64,000 nucleotides of DNA, from assembly GCA_026874595.1 (NCBI GenBank), contig CM049309.1:29575033-29639032 (forward strand), given 5' to 3'. Of the stretch, positions 12,801-26,300 are shown one piece after another. The notes under the pieces are model-generated. The model was not told the DNA's origin. It was given only the letters and a program-made list of their open reading frames with translations, and searched no databases. Numbering within the stretch: the stretch's first letter is position 1; every line of letters starts with the position of its first letter. Made by a program: the position numbers and the translations under genes. The stretch is from Sipunculus nudus. Its lineage: Eukaryota; Annelida; Sipuncula; Golfingiida; Sipunculidae.

Positions 12801-15800
12801 GGCTGGGCAGCGAATGTGTTAAAATGATAAGGTAATCATTACAGACGCCTGAAAATGTATGACTGTCATCAAACTGATTTCATCCAAATTTCTTCCATAA
12901 TTAGGATTTCCTTACTTTGTATTCAAGAAAAACAAACAGAGTAAATGTGCTGGTTGTCAGAATTTAGTTTAAAATGTGTCTTTAGTGTGCAGGCTGACCA
13001 TATCTGCCATTCCTTCTTTAGTAAATTTGGTTATTTCTTACCATAATATCGGAGTCAGTCAGTGGAGAATGCATGCATGCATCATCTTTGTGATTTACTT
13101 GTTTTGGTACTATAGATATTTATATATACCTTGTTATTCTTACCTCTAGGACAGCTATAACACTCCTCTGCTGTTTCTCAGATTCTTCCAGTCGTCTGTG
13201 TAGAGACTGATTCTCTCTTTCCATCGTATCTATCCTGTAGCCAAGTTTTGCTTTAGTCTCCAATTCCGCTCTTTCCAGTTTGGACTAGTAGGTAACAAAA
13301 TATAAAACACCAATGAATCTTTCAAGTGTAAAAATTACAGAGTTATATATTTAAGAGACATTCATAAAATAATTATCCCAGTGTGCAAACTATAATAAGT
13401 AAAACATACCATCTTTAAAATATGCCCCCTTCTACTGAAGCATATTAATTGACACTTTATAAAGTATTGTTTAATGTACACAGCTCTCCTACAGGGCCTC
13501 TGACAATACTCGTGAAAATTTTAAAAGAAATTTAATTGTTGGTATTTTTATGAAATAGCTCACACTATTGTTCAGCAGCAGTGATGGGGATTTTAAATGG
13601 CATAAAACAGAAAAAAGATTATAGGTGGCACCTCAGGCCTCCTATAGAAGACAAGTCTATTTATTAAAGACCTGAATTTCAGAACAACCAGCCAGCCTTG
13701 CTTTAAATATCTCTGTTTTGTGTAATTTTAACCCAAAATGAATTATTCAAAGTCACTCTTATAGAGACGTCAATGAAGACATCCACACAATTTTTTCTTA
13801 AATTTTTTCTACCGCACTGCTGGTAGTGCTGGACTAGTTCACATATGGGTTAAAAGTTTAGTTTTTAGTTTAAAAAATATGACAAACAGAAAGAACTTTT
13901 TATCAATGTGCAACAAAAATCTTACTGGTTCAAATCATATTAAGGAAGATATGATTGAAATAACGTGTGCAATGCAAAATCACCAATTGTACTCTGGTAG
14001 CCATATTTGATTTTGCGACAGAAAATCTCAGATTGTGGTCTGTATGTCAAAATATGGGCTTCATAAGTTTTCCCATCACCCTTTGGCAGCCATATTTGAT
14101 TTTGAGCAAGTCTGTAATTCAATAGGGATGGAGTTCTCATTGACATCAATCAACCTTGTGAATATGAAAAAAAACTAGAATACGGGTAGTCGACAAGCGA
14201 CTACGTGTATCCGCCTAAATCAGAGTGGAACGGGTGAAGTGAGGCATGGATTGAGTGGCAAGGGGAAATAGAGTGAAGTGTTGCATATTAGCATGGATGT
14301 CTGCAGCCAAATTGTGTATGTAGGTTGCGCCACCTACCACAAAATCCAGAAAGCCATCCAAGTTGTATACATATGCAAAATTTAAGGCATATAAGTCAAA
14401 CCACTACATGTATATGAGTGATTTTAGCCCGTTGCAGACAAACAGATGGACGCTGTGCAAAAATGGTTGTAGATGGCGCCACCAGTTTTGCGTATGATAA
14501 AGAGCTATGTGAGAACTATACACATGCAAAACTTTGGCCCAATCTGTCAAACGGTTCCCCAGATATGAGCTTGGATGTCTGCTGCATAAACTAGAATGCA
14601 GGTGGCGCCACCTGTCATAAAATCAAGAGAGCTGTCGGGGATGTATTAACCTGCAAAATTTTAGGCAGATATGTCAAACCACTGCCGAGATATGAATGAT
14701 TTTATCCCATGGCAGACAAACAGACGGGAGCTGTGCAAAAATGGCTGCAGGTGGCGCCACCAGTTTTGCGTATGATAAAGAGCTATGTGAGAACTATACA
14801 CATGCAAAACTTTGGCCCAATCGGTCAAACGGTTCCCAAGATATGAGCTTAGTTGTCTGCTGCATAAACTAGAATGCAGGTGGCGCCACCTGTCATAAAA
14901 TCAAGAGAGCTGTCGGGGATGTATTAACCTGCAAAATTTTAGGCGGATATGTCAAACCACTGCCAAGATATGAGTGATATTATCCCATGGCAGACAAACA
15001 GACGGGAGCTGTGCAAAAATGGCTGCAGGTGGCGCCACCAGTTTTGCGTATGATCAAGAGCTATGTGAGATCTATTCACATGCAAAATTTTTGCCCAATC
15101 GGTCAAACGGTTCCTGAGATATGAGCTTGGATGTCTGCTGCATAAACTAGAATGTAGGTGGCGCCACCTGTCATAAAATCAGAAAAGCTATCCAGGATGT
15201 ATACGCATGCCGAATTTCAGGTGAATTAGTCAAATCACTGCAGAGATATGAGTGATTTTAACCTAAGGCATACGAAAAGATGGACACTGTACAACATGGT
15301 TGCAGGTGGCGCCACCATTTTTGTGTATGTTATAAAGCTCTCCAAGGGCTACATTTGTGCAAAAAAATTTTCCTGATCGGTCAAACGGTTCCCGAGATAT
15401 GTGGGTTTATGTGTGGAAACAGACGCACAAACGGACGCAGAGCGCAGAAGAAAGGTCAGAGGTCAAAACAAAATTGGGGAGCAGCAGTTGACATGTGACC
15501 CGAACATAATCCCGGGTTTCGTAAAATTCCGCCCAGCGGTTACGGAGGAGTTCTCCGGACACCTACGCGGCGACCGCGGAGGCGGTAGGCTGAAAACATA
15601 GTATCCGCATAACTCTGTTTTGGCGGATACAATTAAGGGTATTCTGCTTATGAAAATATTTGCGATAGAAAAGCTCCTATTGTGGTCTGGCTACCACACT
15701 GGTATTCTGACAGATCTGTATTTGACAAGTCTGGAGCCAATCACCCTGTAAATTTGAGAAAGATCAAGCATGTTCTTGTTGAGATATCCTGCACGAAAGA

Positions 15801-17346
15801 AATTCACTGATTGTGCTCTAGTGGCCACATTGGAATTCTGCCAGATCTATTATTCGATAGGTCTGGAGATCAAGCATGTTCTTGTTTAGATATCGCACGT
15901 GAAAGAATGCGTCACTGACAGACGGACAGAAGTACAGAAGGACAGATGGAAGGAAGGATGGAAGGATCGACAGGGGGATCACTATAGGGCACCGTTTTTA
16001 ACTGTAAGCTCTCATACCCCTTTTAATTCAACAAGACCACCATCAAAGACTACTGTTTGTGCTTTGTGGTCAGCATCATGCTCTGGTAGCATTAATTAGT
16101 TTTTCTTATTCATATTTTCCTTTTCACTCCTTTTAAAAGACATCATACTGTTTGTAAGCTGCAAATAAACAGTCTTCAAAATGCCTAGTGTGGCTACTTG
16201 CTGCTGCTTGCGGAGAAGTGAAGCTGATACATGGAAGTGAAGCTGCAAAGATCAGTGTGTGAGCGCCTGCTGATAAATTTAAATGGAACAAGACGCAAAT
16301 TTTAACCATTCTGAAATGAAAAACCGAGTACCTTACCACAAACGTCAGGGAAACCACGAATGCTTATGCACAAAAGATCCAACAAAAAGCTGAATCTGGC
16401 AGTATGGGAATGGTTTCAGCAAGCAAGAGCTATAAACATACCAGTCAGTGGTCCAATGGTACATGTATAGGGAAAGGCAAAGCAGTTCGCACATGAACTT
16501 GAGATCACAGACTTTTAAGCAAGCAATGGATGGCACGGTGCGTTGGGGAGCATCACAGTGTTTCCTTCAGTGTTATTAGCAGAGAAAGTGCTTCTGTGTC
16601 AACTAATGTGTGTGATAACTAGAAAGAGAAGCTGAATGAAATCATCACTGTGTATGACGACAGAAACATATACAACATGGATGAAACAGCCGTTTTCTTC
16701 TGAGAACTTCCAGACTGAACACTAACGGTGAAGGGAACGGAATGCAAAGGCCGGAAAAGATTCAATGAGAGGATAACAGCTATTCTGTGTGTTAACATTA
16801 ATTGGAAAATCTGCCAAGCCCTGATGCATTAGAAACCTGGACATAAAAAATTTACCCATGATATGGAAAAACAACAAGAAGGCATGGATGACCAGCTCTC
16901 TGTTCGCAACATGGCTAGCAGATTTCAACCGACAGATGCGGCTGCAACACAGACAGGTCCTGCTGTTCCCAAACAATGCTCAGTCGCACCCCAAGGACCA
17001 GATCTACTCAAATGTCAAGCTGGACCAGGGTATTACAAATTACATGATGGCCAATTACCATATATATATATATACAGTTAAACCTTAAAGTCAAAGGGAC
17101 TGGTGAAATTACCTCAACACAACTAGAGTTCGAGACAAACAGTATTCACTGTATTTCACCTTCTTCAGCCTTGATTATTATCGATAAATACTGCACATGT
17201 ATAGGACCTATATCATTATAGTTCTCACAAATGACTGCATGAAAGAACAGCACAAAAAAACAGGCTTAGGTAAATCAAGAAAGTGAATAAGAGTACATAT
17301 ATGTATTAAAGAACACAAATCATCACTGTGTATATATATATATATA

Positions 17347-17377
<31 letters not shown>

Positions 17378-20300
17378 TTATATTTTGGAATATACCTTTA
17401 GTATAATTCACAAATTTCAAATTTAATGTTCAATTGATTCAAACAGAAGAAACCAGTAATAATAAATTTATAATTAACACAACTCCACTAATCAGGCCAA
17501 TTCATTAATCAAGGCAAAATCTTCCAGTCCCCTGAGTGTCCAACTGAGAGAAGTTTCACTGTATTATGATAATAAATGTTGGGAAAAACTTACCTGTGGA
17601 GATCTTGAAAGGTAAAGCTCACCAAATCTCTATATCTCCAATGCACTGGTACAATACATGACAGAAATTGGTCAAACAGGTTTTATGATTCCACATCAAC
17701 AAGGATGGAACCTTTGTACAGTCCCCCACCAATAAGCAACATGGCTATAACACTGGTCATACAAAAACATTTTTTAAACAAGTGCAAGATGTAATCATGA
17801 CATAGTCGCCAGTGTTTGCCAAGAACCGTGACCTTGCCCTTGGACCGATCAAGGCCAAAAACAATAGGCTCCGAGGGATACCGATTTTACACTTGACCTA
17901 TAAGTTTCAGATCAATTGCTGCAAAATTGCGACCTGTAGCGTGCGGACAAACAGACAAACAAACAAACAAACAAACTAACAGACACGACGATTAGCCTAT
18001 AGTCGCCAGACCTAGGCTGGCGACTATAATAATCACTAAAGCAAATAATATAATGAAGACTTTTTCACTCTGTCACCACTGTACCTGTATGTCCTGCAAA
18101 CTCAGCATCAGTACGCTCTGTGATCGCCGCTCTTGGACCATGACCTCATGTTCCATTCGATAACGTTCCTTATCTTGTCTCAAGGTATCTCGCTCCACAC
18201 GCAGATTATTCAACTGTTCTTCCAGCATTTTCTTTGTCTCCTTGGCAACTTTCAACTCCTGTTGAGAAAATGTTTAAATAGAAAAGCTTTGTTTCTGCAG
18301 TGGCAAATATACTGCAAAAACACATATATGCCTCCCCCCTCCCTTCCTATGGACCCCTATCCACCACAACTTATAAAGGTCACAATAATCCCATAATTAC
18401 ACAGATTCCAGCCTGAAGATCAAGGTCAAGGTTACCAGTACTTGAACTATTCTGAGCAATTGTTTGACAACTTACAGCATCTGTATATTAGTGTATGAAT
18501 AAACTAGATGTGTCGGAACGACACGAATGCCCTCCCTCCCCCCCTGGGGCAAATTAGAAACATTTGTTAAATTATGAAAAAAAATTTTTAAGTTCAGGAG
18601 GTGCCGTATGGTCAAAAGTAGGTCAACAAGGGCAAAATGCAAACTCGGTCTATAACGGGTCATTATCAAGCAACACACCAAAAATCAGGCCAGTATCTGC
18701 AGGCATTGTGAGAAAAAGTCCATACATGTGCATTTTCCATAAAAATTTGTATTTCATGAAATTTTCTATGTTCAGGAGCTGTAAAACAATCAAAAGTAGG
18801 TCAACCGGGACGAAACGCGAACTCGATCTGTAACTGTCATTATCTGCCCATACATATAAAATCAGGGTGGTATCTGCAGGCATTGAGGAAAAAAGGTCAG
18901 TACATATGCATTTGTAATGAAAATTTATATTTTTCTTGAAACTTTCTATGTTCAGGAGCAGTCAAATGGTCAAAAGTAGGTCAACTGGGACAAAACAAGA
19001 ACTCGATCTGTAACTGGTCATTATCTGCCTAAACACTAAAAATCAGGTCCGTATCTACAGGCACTGCGAAAAAAAGTCCGTACATGTGCACTTTTTTATG
19101 ACATTTTCTATGTTAGAGCATCGTCAAACAGTCAAAAGTAGGTCAACTGGGCCAAACGTGAACTTGATCTGTAACTGATCATTATCTGCCCACACACCAA
19201 ACATAAGGCCAATATCTGCAGGCATTGCGAAAAAAAGTCCGTACATGTGTATTTGTCATGAAAGTTCATATTTTTCATGAAATTTTCTAAGTTTAGGAGC
19301 CGTAAAATGGTCAAAAGTAGGTCAACTGGGACGAAACGCGAACTCGATCTGTAACTGGTCATTATCTGCCAACACACCAAAAATCAGGCCAATATCTGCA
19401 GGCATTGCGAAAAAAAGTCCGTACATGTGTATTTGTCATGAAAATTTCTATTTTTCATGAAATTTTTTAAGTTTAGGAGCCATATAACGGTCAAAAGTAG
19501 GTCAATTGGGACAAAACGTGAACTCGATCTGTGAAAATTTCTATTTTTCATGAAATTTTTTAAGTTTAGGAGCCGTAAAACGGTCAAAAGTAGGTCAACT
19601 GGGACGAAACACGAACTCCTCCTGTAACTGGTCATTATCTGCCCACACACCAAAAATCAGGCCAATATCTGCAGGCATTGCGAAAAAAAGTCCCTACATG
19701 TGTATTTGTCATGAAAATTTCTATTTTTCATGAAATTTTCTACGTTTAGGAGCCATAAAAAGGTCAAAAGTAGGTCAACCGGGACAAAACGCGAACTCGA
19801 TCTGTAACTGGTCATTATCTGCCTACACAACAAAAATCAGGCCAATATCTGCAAGCATTGGGAAAAAAAGTCCCTACATGTGTATTTGTCATGAAAATTT
19901 CTATTTTTCATGAAATTTTCTAAGTTTAGGAGCCATAAAACGGTCGAAAGTAGGTCAACTGGGACGAAACGCGAACTCGATCTGTAACTGGTCATTATCT
20001 GCCAACACAACAAAAATCTGGCCAATATCTGCAGGCATTAGGCAAAAAAGTCCGTACAACTGTTTGATTTCGGAATAACGGAAGGACGGACATGGGTAAA
20101 ACTATATGCCCCGGCCACTTTGTGGCGAGGGCATAAAAAAATGAAATTTATCTCATGGAACAAATTTATCTATATGGCATAAGCCTAAATTTTATGTGTG
20201 GCAGTCCCTTTTGGGGATAAGGCCAGACTTTTTTAATTCTTTGGTTTACGAACATGATTGACAAAAGTGATAGGTAGGAGGTAGGAAAAAAAAAAAAAAA

Positions 20301-23300
20301 AAAATTGGAACAAACCTGGATACTGGTGTTCCTGAATCCTGTATTGTACAGTTTGGTTAAAAAATTCATATTTAAATGGCTCTATATAAACCTGTATAAA
20401 ATATATAAAATAATATATAAAAATTAAAATATTATCATCATCCTCTTGAGTTTTCTACATGAATCTTGCGTGTGCCATGTTATTTCAAGCCATTCAAATG
20501 TCATTGAAGGTAAATTAATGACAAATAAAAGTTTAAACAGTAAAACTTATGATTTCATACACACCTGAAATAAAAATTCAGTCACTGTCCCTGCCAAGTG
20601 AACTGCCTATTTTATAAAGTTTTACAAATTAAAGACCAGTCAAACACTTATACAAATATAAAATATATTTTTTGTCAGATATGCAAGGAGAAAAATAAAT
20701 ATTCACTGCAAGCTTGATAGACTGCAGTTTTTATTTTTCAGTCGTGAATGACAATAACAATGTCAATATGCAACTTGTAGCTATTCGCCTATTGTTTATC
20801 AAAAGTCAACAACATGGAACGCGAGTTGTTTGATTCATGACCATGACCTTTCCTTTTTGGTGTTGTGCATGTTTGACAGTCCTTTGAATATACAACAACT
20901 GCTAATAAAATGAGGTTTCCATTGGAGATCACATTGAATTATTCAACTATTTTAAAATTTTAAAAAGTATTAATAATCTTTATTCATTCATCTGCATTTC
21001 CTACCATGGCCGTGACAGTACGTACCGTACTGATTTTAATATGCCGTCACTTGGCCACTGTCTGTCCGGAATTGCTTTTCGGCGTCCATACACATCAAAG
21101 CTTCCATCACATCCGTTTGGAACAATTAAATGAATCCTTTCAAAGTTTCTGCATTTTAAATGGCTTTCATTTTAGCTTGCTTTTGTTTTGACTATAAAAA
21201 TATCCGCAAAGCCGACGCGCTGCAACGCTTCACATAAAACCGCGCCACTAAGACTACAGATAGTCGGAAATACTGCAGAAACCCTGAGAATTCCTGGAGT
21301 TTTCAAAGAGTACATGATGACCTCATGCAGTATATAATTTCATCTGTTCAGTAATTTTCTTTTAAGCGTTACAAGACTACATTTTTGAGTTTTGACAAGT
21401 TATAATATTTTTAAGAGTAAACTTGTGAAACTTAGCCAATTTGCAGTAATTAATAGAAACTTACTTTGAGTGCAATAATTAGTCTTAAGAAGTAAATTTG
21501 TGTGTATATCCAGCAAGTTATTAATAGTGGCAAGCTGGTAAAGCCGCTATGGAACCAAACTAATTTTCTTTTCTTACACATCTATCTATAACAAATATGT
21601 TTAACAAATATGACCTAAAGGCTGGTTTGAAAATGTACTGTAGTGCAGAAAACGAACTTTGAAAACTCTCCAAGAATTCTCAATTTCCCTGCTGAATCTT
21701 TTGACTACTTGATGGCCAATCAAATGCATTTATGGCCAAAGGATACCCTATTTTGATTGGCTTAAACCCTCCATCTGTCATTAAGAAAATTAGTCTCTCC
21801 AACAGACGCCAGGTGCCGCTACCGCTCTTGCACCAGTACATCTGTTATTGAACACCATTTTTCTTAGGAACCGAAGTGTTGTTTGGCATGCGCAAGGAAT
21901 CCCCCTACTATACCACCCTTGCAACAGAGAAGCAAAAGTGGATTATTTTTGCAACACAACCAAACAATATTGTTTACTTGTCTTTATTGGGGTCTGCCGG
22001 GTTTGTGCAAAGGCGACATCCATTCTGGATTAAGCTCCAGATACTAGGGGGGTTTCCTTGCGCATGCCCAACGGCACTTCCGTTTTTCAAGATTCTTGAA
22101 AAAAAATGGCGTCCAATAACAGACGAACTGGTGCAAGAGCGGTAGCGGCACCTGGCGTCTGTTGGAGAGACTATAAGAAAGTGACCTTATTAGCCAATCA
22201 TAAGAGTTCTAACGTTTGAGGTGATCTAATACACATGTTCACTAAACAATTCATTTGTCAACAACCGTGCTGGATTCGGCGACGTAATATAAAAGGAAAA
22301 AGGTCAAAATGCCAATTTTATTTTTTTTCTGAAATGAGGAAACCGGAGGTCGGCAGGTTTGTAAACCGAAAAATTAAAAAAGTCTGGCCTAAGTGGCCTG
22401 GTATTTTGTGTTGGCAGTCTGGTCTGGTCCAGCTCAAAATTGTGGACTGAGTGGTATACAAGATTTTGTGTGATTGCTGCAAAAAAGAAAGCAGTTGATC
22501 CAAGGACAGACACCTAACAAAGATTAAGGCAAGAGGTCACCCTGAAATGACAGAGCACCACATCACCTTTTACCTAACAATGAAACAAAGTGTAAGCAGT
22601 CGTCTAGTTACAGCCTGGAAAATAGTGGTTGGTAGAACCTGGCTGTAAACACCATTACAAGTGTGTCCATCACACTAACCATCTATTCTGCTCAGTTTCA
22701 TTATAACACTGCTTGTGGATCCAGAATGCTGATGTAACTTATATTATTCCATTTTTTTTCATTACTCAAATTCTTTTGCTTCATCGCTCACAAAACAAGG
22801 TAATTACTGATGTAAGTCAGTAAGGAGCACATATTTAGACCTATCTGTATATTGAATTAAAAGTATGTGGCTCTAAAAGTAATGACCATCAGATTGTTTA
22901 CATCAGACTGTACAACCAGCATGACAATGTCAAGCTTGACCAGCTGAGCTTCAATGTGTATGCAGCTGCATTTACCTTTGTAAAATCCTAACTGTAAATG
23001 TAAATGTATCTAACCTGTTTGATCATGGCTATAGTCTGCTCATGTCTGCTGATGGACTGCACATATTTCAAGTTTTTCTCTTTGAGTGCTGCTATCTCTT
23101 TCTTGTAAACCTGTATGTTGACCTGGATAACTTCTTGCTTTTTGGCTGCATATTCCAGCTGAATACAAAGGAAAGACATCATTATAATTTTGATATATCT
23201 ACTGCTATATGCTGAGGATGTCATGGTGCAGAGCTCTCTGTGAAGGATGCTGTATAAAATAGTCATAGTTTCTTAGATTATTTAAAAACGCCAATACATA

Positions 23301-26300
23301 TAATGCAATTTTGGACAGCAGTTTAGAAATCAAGAATACAAATGTAAAATGAACATTAAAACAATGATATATTCTCACATTACATGCAAGTACAGAGCAT
23401 TTAAAAACATTCACACACGATATATAAACAGAATGACAAATAGACATAATAATATTGTCTCGGTACTATGGTTTCTCCTGTAAGCTGCGTTCTTCTCTGG
23501 CAACTTACCATTACTTTCAAGGTATAGCACATATTGGTCTATGGCTGCAGTTTCTACTGATTTTTAAATATATGAGAGATTGCTCACTGGTCTATAGTTC
23601 TTGAATTCACCATCTAATCCTACTTTTTAATCCAACATTCTGAAAAAATGACCCTGTTTCAGCAAGATGTTAATAATGAGGGTCTGGTAAATGGTAAAAA
23701 TACCATCTTAACACTGCTTCAATAAAATTGTTGGCAGAGGATCCAGATCACAGTAGCGTAAAGTTCGTTGGACAAGTCACATCCTTATTGCAAATCACAC
23801 CCTGACTTTTGGGTTCCAACAGGGAATAGCTGTTAAAGTTTCGTTCAGAATAAGGCCTAGAGGCCAAATGGGAACCTGTGCAATGGGATATACACCAGGT
23901 ATAATACTTCAATGCTGGACCATTACTTTTCAAGTACATGTGTAACATGTATATGAACAGTGCAAGTACTAAACACTTTGAACAAGAACCAATAACACAA
24001 ACATCACTGCCGAAATTCTGGAATGGGTGCACACCACACAAAAATGATTATAGGTGGCGCCACAAGTCTTGTATACAACAAAACTATCCAAGGTGTATCA
24101 ACATGTATAATTTCAGGCTGATCTGTCAAATCATTCCTGAGGAATAAGTAGGAGCATACACTGCAAAAATTATTGTAGGTTGCACCACCTGTCTTCCATA
24201 TGAAAAAGTTATCTAAGATGTATACATATGCCCAATTTCAGGCTGATATATTAAACCCCTGCTAAGAAATAAGCAGAACATACACTTTGCAAAAATTATT
24301 GTAGGTGGCGCCACCAGTCTTGTGAACAAAAAAGCTATCCGATATGTATAAATATGCCCAATTTCAGGCTGACATATCAAATCCCTCCTGAAAAATAAGC
24401 AGGCACATACACTGTGCAAAAGTCACTGCAGGTGGTGACACCGGTCTTGTGAACTAGAAAGCCATCAAAGATGCATAGACAGGTCAAAATTTTTAGGCAG
24501 TCTTGAAGTGTGATAATAGGTTTCCAATGGAAATTTTAGGTTTTTCCTTAATTTCCCAGGAAAACATCTGCATTGGCCTAATAGCTATTTTTGTAATCCT
24601 GGTTAAATAAATATGTTTAAACCAAAGTCACAGTGACCCTGTTTTCAGTTTGGTAGCAGATTTTGGGGACATCTAACTGTATGCCAAATTTTGGATTTGA
24701 AGGTCTCATGGTTTCAAAACGTGCCAGTTTAACGGATGGACAGACCGATGGACGGACGATGGACAATGGACCAGGACTATAGCTCAGATGACTTATTGTC
24801 ACCTGAGCTAAAAATGTTAGCAATATTGACTTAATTTCTAGCATGTACATAGGAAATACAAGCAGGCATACCTATTCCAAATTTGAACAAAACAACACCA
24901 GTGGTCTTCATAGTAGGTAGTCTTGAAGTGTAACAATAGGTTTTTAATGGAAAATTGAAGGTTTTTTAATTAATATCTAAAAGGAACAAAGTCGCAGTGA
25001 CTCAGTTTTTGGATTGGTAGGAGAACTTGGGGACATCTAACAGTATGTAGAATTTCAGATTCATAAGTCCAATGGTTTCAAAATGTGCCTTGTAAACAGA
25101 CAGCCAGACGATAGACAAAGAACCATCGCTATAGCTCAGATGACTTATAGTCAGCTGAGCTAAAAAAAATTATTATCCAAGTCTGTAATAATGTACCACT
25201 GGCTTGACCCAGTGGCTGAGTCCTGAGTGATTCCATGAGAAGTAATATTCCCCTTTCTGGCCACTGGTCTGGCTTTGTGACAGAGCCCTGAGTGATTACC
25301 TGAGAGGTCAGCTTCACATTTGCCATTTTCTGATCTGATTTCTCTTTCATCAAACCCTCAATCTGCTCCTTCAGCTCCCTGGAATGCCACAAGATAAAGC
25401 GTCTCTAAGTTATAACATCATGTGTCACAGTTCAAGCATGTATTATTACTTTCTGAAAAAGACGATTAACATTAATCCCTTGACTCCCAAAGGCAGACAC
25501 ACAGATAACTCACCACTTATCAGTTCAGAGAACATGGCAACTCACACAACATCAATTCAGAGAACATGGCAACTCACATAACATCAATTCTGAGAACATG
25601 GCAACTCACATAACATCAATTCTGAGAACATGGCAACTCACACAACATCGATTCAGAGAACATGGCAACTCACACAACATCAATTCAGAGAACATGGCAA
25701 CTCACACAACATCAATTCAGAGAACATGGCAACTCACACAACATCAATTCAGAGAACATGGCAACTCACACAACATCAATTCAGAGAACATGGCAACTCA
25801 CACAACATCAATTCAGAGAACATGGCAAATCACACAACATCAGTTCAGAGAACATGGCAACTAACATAACATCAGTTCAGAGAACATGGCAACTAACATA
25901 ACATCAGTTCAGAGAACATGGCAACTCACACAACATCAATTCAGAGAACATGGCAACTCACACAACATCAATTCAGAGAACATGGCAACTCACACAACAT
26001 CAATTCAGAGAACATGGCAACTCACATAACATCAGTTCAGAGAACATGGCAACTCACACAACACTGACACCAAAGACTCCCCCCATTTATCTAAATTATC
26101 AGAGATCACATTGATGTGTTAAATGTATATTTTTGATTCTATATTGTGCCAGGAGACCCCTAGAATAAATTTGGTTACCCTTTTATTTGTTTACATGGGA
26201 ATGTCATCATGCATATTCATAAAACTGTACTTTAAACTGTTAGCAAGCTGACTGGTTGAATGGAGTTGGCAAAGTGACACTCAAGATACCAAACATTATG

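Noticed and set aside
25598-25901. Three overlapping frames of 79-88 codons with a repeating MATHTTSIQRTWQ-type peptide
   Set aside because: They are the three readings of the 32-base minisatellite; since 32 is not divisible by three, each frame passes through the same peptide. There is no gene context.
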